The notes under the pieces were generated by a model. The model ran no database searches and was not told the origin of the DNA. It saw only the letters and a list, made by a program, of their open reading frames with translations. 5,249 bases of DNA from a bacterium (GTDB taxonomy: Bacteria; Bdellovibrionota_C; UBA2361; SZUA-149). The stretch is from the NCBI GenBank assembly GCA_003230795.1, contig QIGM01000202.1, forward strand, positions 1-5,249, in the 5' to 3' direction. Below, one piece after another: positions 4,651-5,249 of the stretch. How positions within the stretch are numbered: position 1 is the first letter of the stretch; each line of letters begins with the position of its first letter. The position numbers and the translations under genes are program-made.

Positions 4651-5249
4651 ATGTCATCTCGTATCGGAGAGCTACTTCTCCAAAACGGTATTATAGACGA
4701 GCAGCAGCTCGAGCAGGCCAAACAAATGGCCCAGCAAAATGGCGGTCTGATTAACAGCGCAGTCGTCAAGCTCGGCCTGATGGAAGAGGCTGACCTCACC
4801 ACACTCCTTAGCCAGCAATACAAACTACCAGTTGTTCAGCTTGAGGAATACGACGTTGAAACACATGTACTCTCCCTTGTCCCGCAACACCTGGCGATTA
4901 GGCACTCCCTTCTCCCCTTAGAACTTAAAGGCAGCACCTTAACGGTCGCCATGGTTGACCCTTCAAATATCATTGCCCTAAACGATATTAAGTTTATCAC
5001 CGGCTATGATATTCGTGTCGTTCTTACCGGCGATGCCGAGGTCAAAACCTTCATTGAAAAGCTCTACGAAAATGATATCTCCTACGATGCCATTTTCGAT
5101 GATCTTGAAGAGGATGATGTCGAAGTCATGTCCCCTGAGGACGAGGTTGACCTTGACATACTCGAGCGACAGACCGAAGACGCTCCCGTTGTAAAACTGG
5201 TTAACGCCATTCTCACAGATGCGATTAAGAAAGGCGCATCTGATATCCA
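4651..5249 (+). CDS. pilB: Type IV pilus extension ATPase PilB, N-terminal part (cut by window edge)
   Basis: 199 codons of a secretion/assembly ATPase of the GspE/PilB family, which powers pilus fibre extension at the inner-membrane base. Residues 1-55 are a helical region starting SSRIGELLLQNGIIDEQQL. Residues about 50-140 form the MshEN/T2SSE_N-type domain, with LTTLLSQQYKLPVVQL (49-64), LVPQHLA (76-82), TVAMVDPSNIIALNDIKFITGYDI (98-121). An acidic linker (150-178, rich in D and E) precedes EDAPVVKLVNAILTDAIKKGASDI (176-199), the entry to the catalytic part; the family continues with H and then Walker A, beyond the edge. The SKQYGVP-like, DPSNI, KF.TGY and APVVKLVN blocks resemble Myxococcus and Geobacter PilB more than GspE. 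GspE or MshE cannot be excluded without the C-terminal half. The family's usual length is about 560-570 residues, so roughly a third is visible. Confidence 0.88.
   Translation, partial: MSSRIGELLLQNGIIDEQQLEQAKQMAQQNGGLINSAVVKLGLMEEADLTTLLSQQYKLPVVQLEEYDVETHVLSLVPQHLAIRHSLLPLELKGSTLTVAMVDPSNIIALNDIKFITGYDIRVVLTGDAEVKTFIEKLYENDISYDAIFDDLEEDDVEVMSPEDEVDLDILERQTEDAPVVKLVNAILTDAIKKGASDI

Noticed and set aside
4412..4696. 94-codon plus-strand open frame spanning the aguA end and pilB start
   Set aside because: It overlaps two well-supported genes, has no family resemblance or ribosome site, and covers the regulatory gap.

Overview
The window comes from a Gram-negative bacterium of moderate GC content. 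It is most likely a member of the former Deltaproteobacteria (Myxococcota, Desulfobacterota, SAR324 or Bdellovibrionota type). The evidence is a PilB of the myxobacterial/Geobacter style cut by the right edge, a near-consensus sigma-54 (RpoN) promoter in front of it, and a single-chain alpha2 glycyl-tRNA synthetase. The lineage is an inference from protein resemblance; no marker gene settles it.

Layout. (1) Positions 1-306 hold no recognisable gene but are rich in inverted repeats. These include a nested hairpin at 9-50, a third copy of its arm at 143-154, and a minus-strand intrinsic terminator at 201-243. (2) Positions 307-950 on the minus strand are a ParD/ParE-type toxin-antitoxin operon, antitoxin first. 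The genes overlap by 4 bases (GTGA), and the upstream promoter coincides with repeats that could be the antitoxin's operator. (3) Positions 951-1162 are a divergent intergenic region with a probable promoter for each side. (4) Positions 1163-4446 on the plus strand are a tight three-gene operon: glycyl-tRNA synthetase, N-carbamoylputrescine amidase (aguB) and agmatine deiminase (aguA). The first two genes are 1 base apart and the last two overlap by 20 bases. (5) Positions 4447-4650 are a regulatory gap with a sigma-54 promoter. (6) Position 4651 to the right edge is the N-terminal third or so of pilB, the type IV pilus extension ATPase.

How the genes work together. AguA and AguB catalyse consecutive steps, agmatine to N-carbamoylputrescine to putrescine. 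Together with an arginine decarboxylase elsewhere they would form an ornithine-independent polyamine route. Joining them to an essential aminoacyl-tRNA synthetase gives one transcript for glycine charging and polyamine supply, both of which serve translation. The toxin-antitoxin pair faces away and is separately controlled. pilB appears to start a separate, RpoN-controlled motility unit.

I found no clearly new biological system. The points most worth checking are the RpoN promoter of pilB, the mutually exclusive pairings in 1-180, the in-frame 6-codon duplication in the toxin, and the synthetase/polyamine operon.
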